Below are positions 5,806 to 6,247 of a stretch of DNA of 6,247 nucleotides, one piece after another. Within the stretch, counting starts at the first letter, position 1, and the number at the start of each line of letters is the position of its first letter. The position numbers and the translations under genes are program-made. The DNA comes from a bacterium HR27. GTDB lineage: Bacteria > Chloroflexota > Chloroflexia > Thermomicrobiales > Thermomicrobiaceae. The notes under the pieces are model-generated. The model had not been told where the DNA came from, ran no database searches, and saw only the letters and a program-made list of their open reading frames with translations. The DNA lies in NCBI GenBank assembly GCA_002898975.1, contig BEID01000085.1, positions 1-6,247 of the forward strand, read 5' to 3'.

Positions 5806-5811
5806 TATGAT
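5806..5811 (+). promoter_or_regulatory. -10 box of the thiolase gene
   Basis: TATGAT (five of six consensus matches) is followed by GTCCCC and then ATG 5818. Six bases between the box and the start codon mean a leaderless transcript, common in Thermus and Deinococcus. No ribosome site is present, and no clear -35 is visible. Confidence 0.6.
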
Positions 5812-5817
5812 GTCCCC

Positions 5818-6247
5818 ATGCCTGAAGTCTATATCGTATCCGCGGTGCGCACCCCTATCGGGAAGTTTGGGGGGGCCTTGAAGGGCGTAAGCCCGGTGGA
5901 GCTGGGGGCCCATGCCATGCGGGCAGCCTTGGCCCGGGCGGGGGTGGAGGGGAAGGAGTTGGACCTGTACGTGTTCGGAAACGTGCTCCGGGCCGGGCAT
6001 GGGCAGCTACTTCCCCGTCAGGCCGCCTTGAAGGCAGGTATCCCCAAAGAGGTGGACGGCTACCAGGTGGACATGGTCTGCGCCTCGGGGATGATGGCGG
6101 TCTTGAACGCCGTGCAGTTCCTGCGCACGGGGGAGGCCCACCTGGTCTTGGCCGGGGGGATGGAGTCCATGAGCCAGGCGGGGTTCTACCTTTCCCACCG
6201 GGCAAGGTGGGGGTACAAGTTCCTCATGGGGGCTCCGGAGAACCTCC
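5818..6247 (+). CDS. Thiolase (acetyl-CoA acyltransferase/acetyltransferase), 3' partial
   Basis: The first 143 codons are present of a family usually near 390-400 residues. The N-terminus MPEVYIVSAVRTPIGKFGGALK is the standard thiolase opening. C88 in V-C-A-S-G-M-M is the nucleophile that carries the acyl group, and AGGMESMSQ (about 121-129) is the following conserved loop. The enzyme joins or splits acyl-CoA with acetyl-CoA. Whether it serves beta-oxidation (FadA type) or acetoacetyl-CoA formation (PhaA/AtoB type) cannot be told without the C-terminal half and its neighbours. It is divergent from the pilin operon and functionally unrelated to it. Codon use is GC-rich, like the ligase gene. 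Confidence 0.92.
   Translation, partial: MPEVYIVSAVRTPIGKFGGALKGVSPVELGAHAMRAALARAGVEGKELDLYVFGNVLRAGHGQLLPRQAALKAGIPKEVDGYQVDMVCASGMMAVLNAVQFLRTGEAHLVLAGGMESMSQAGFYLSHRARWGYKFLMGAPENL

Overview
The window comes from a GC-rich thermophile of the Thermus lineage (Deinococcota). The evidence is the strong G/C bias at third codon positions in the flanking genes, Gly/Leu/Ala/Arg-rich proteins, AAGGAGGT-type ribosome sites, apparently leaderless starts, and a pilin cluster with the same make-up as the pilA/comZ competence cluster known from Thermus thermophilus. This assignment rests on recognition, not on a search.

Layout. (1) Positions 2-1186, plus strand: the 3' part of a polytopic membrane protein of the Wzy/WaaL/PglL O-antigen ligase family, open at the left edge. 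It ends inside a 24-bp perfect palindrome and converges on the pilin cluster. (2) Positions 1212-5757, minus strand: seven pilin-type genes in the order GspH-like, GspH-like, PilV-like, PilW-like, comZ-like, pilA4-like, and a second PilA4-type pilin. The first five are closely packed (4-bp overlap to 52-bp gaps) and look like one minor-pilin operon. A 221-bp gap with a candidate promoter separates comZ from pilA4. (3) Positions 5758-5817: a 60-bp divergent control region with a -10 box about 6-8 bp from each start codon. (4) Positions 5818-6247, plus strand: the N-terminal third of a thiolase, cut by the right edge.

How the genes work together. Prepilins are cleaved after the glycine of the class III leader by PilD and assembled in the inner membrane. 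In this model PilA4 is the main fibre subunit. The GspH, PilV, PilW and ComZ-type proteins form a priming and tip complex. ComZ lacks the Glu5 that every other pilin here keeps and carries a beta-solenoid-like C-terminal half, which fits a tip-located DNA receptor. The convergent ligase-family gene may attach glycan to pilin, as TfpO does next to pilA in Pseudomonas, but this is inference.

The main new observation is at 1212-1585. The gene there appears as a 79-residue pilin followed by apparently empty sequence. Reading on in the -1 frame restores a 124-residue protein whose C-terminal disulfide loop matches the PilA4 gene next door: the same 13-residue Cys-to-Cys spacing and the same Cys-Thr-Val after the second cysteine. 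It is a frameshifted paralogue of the major pilin, or a sequencing error in a GGGGCCCC tract.
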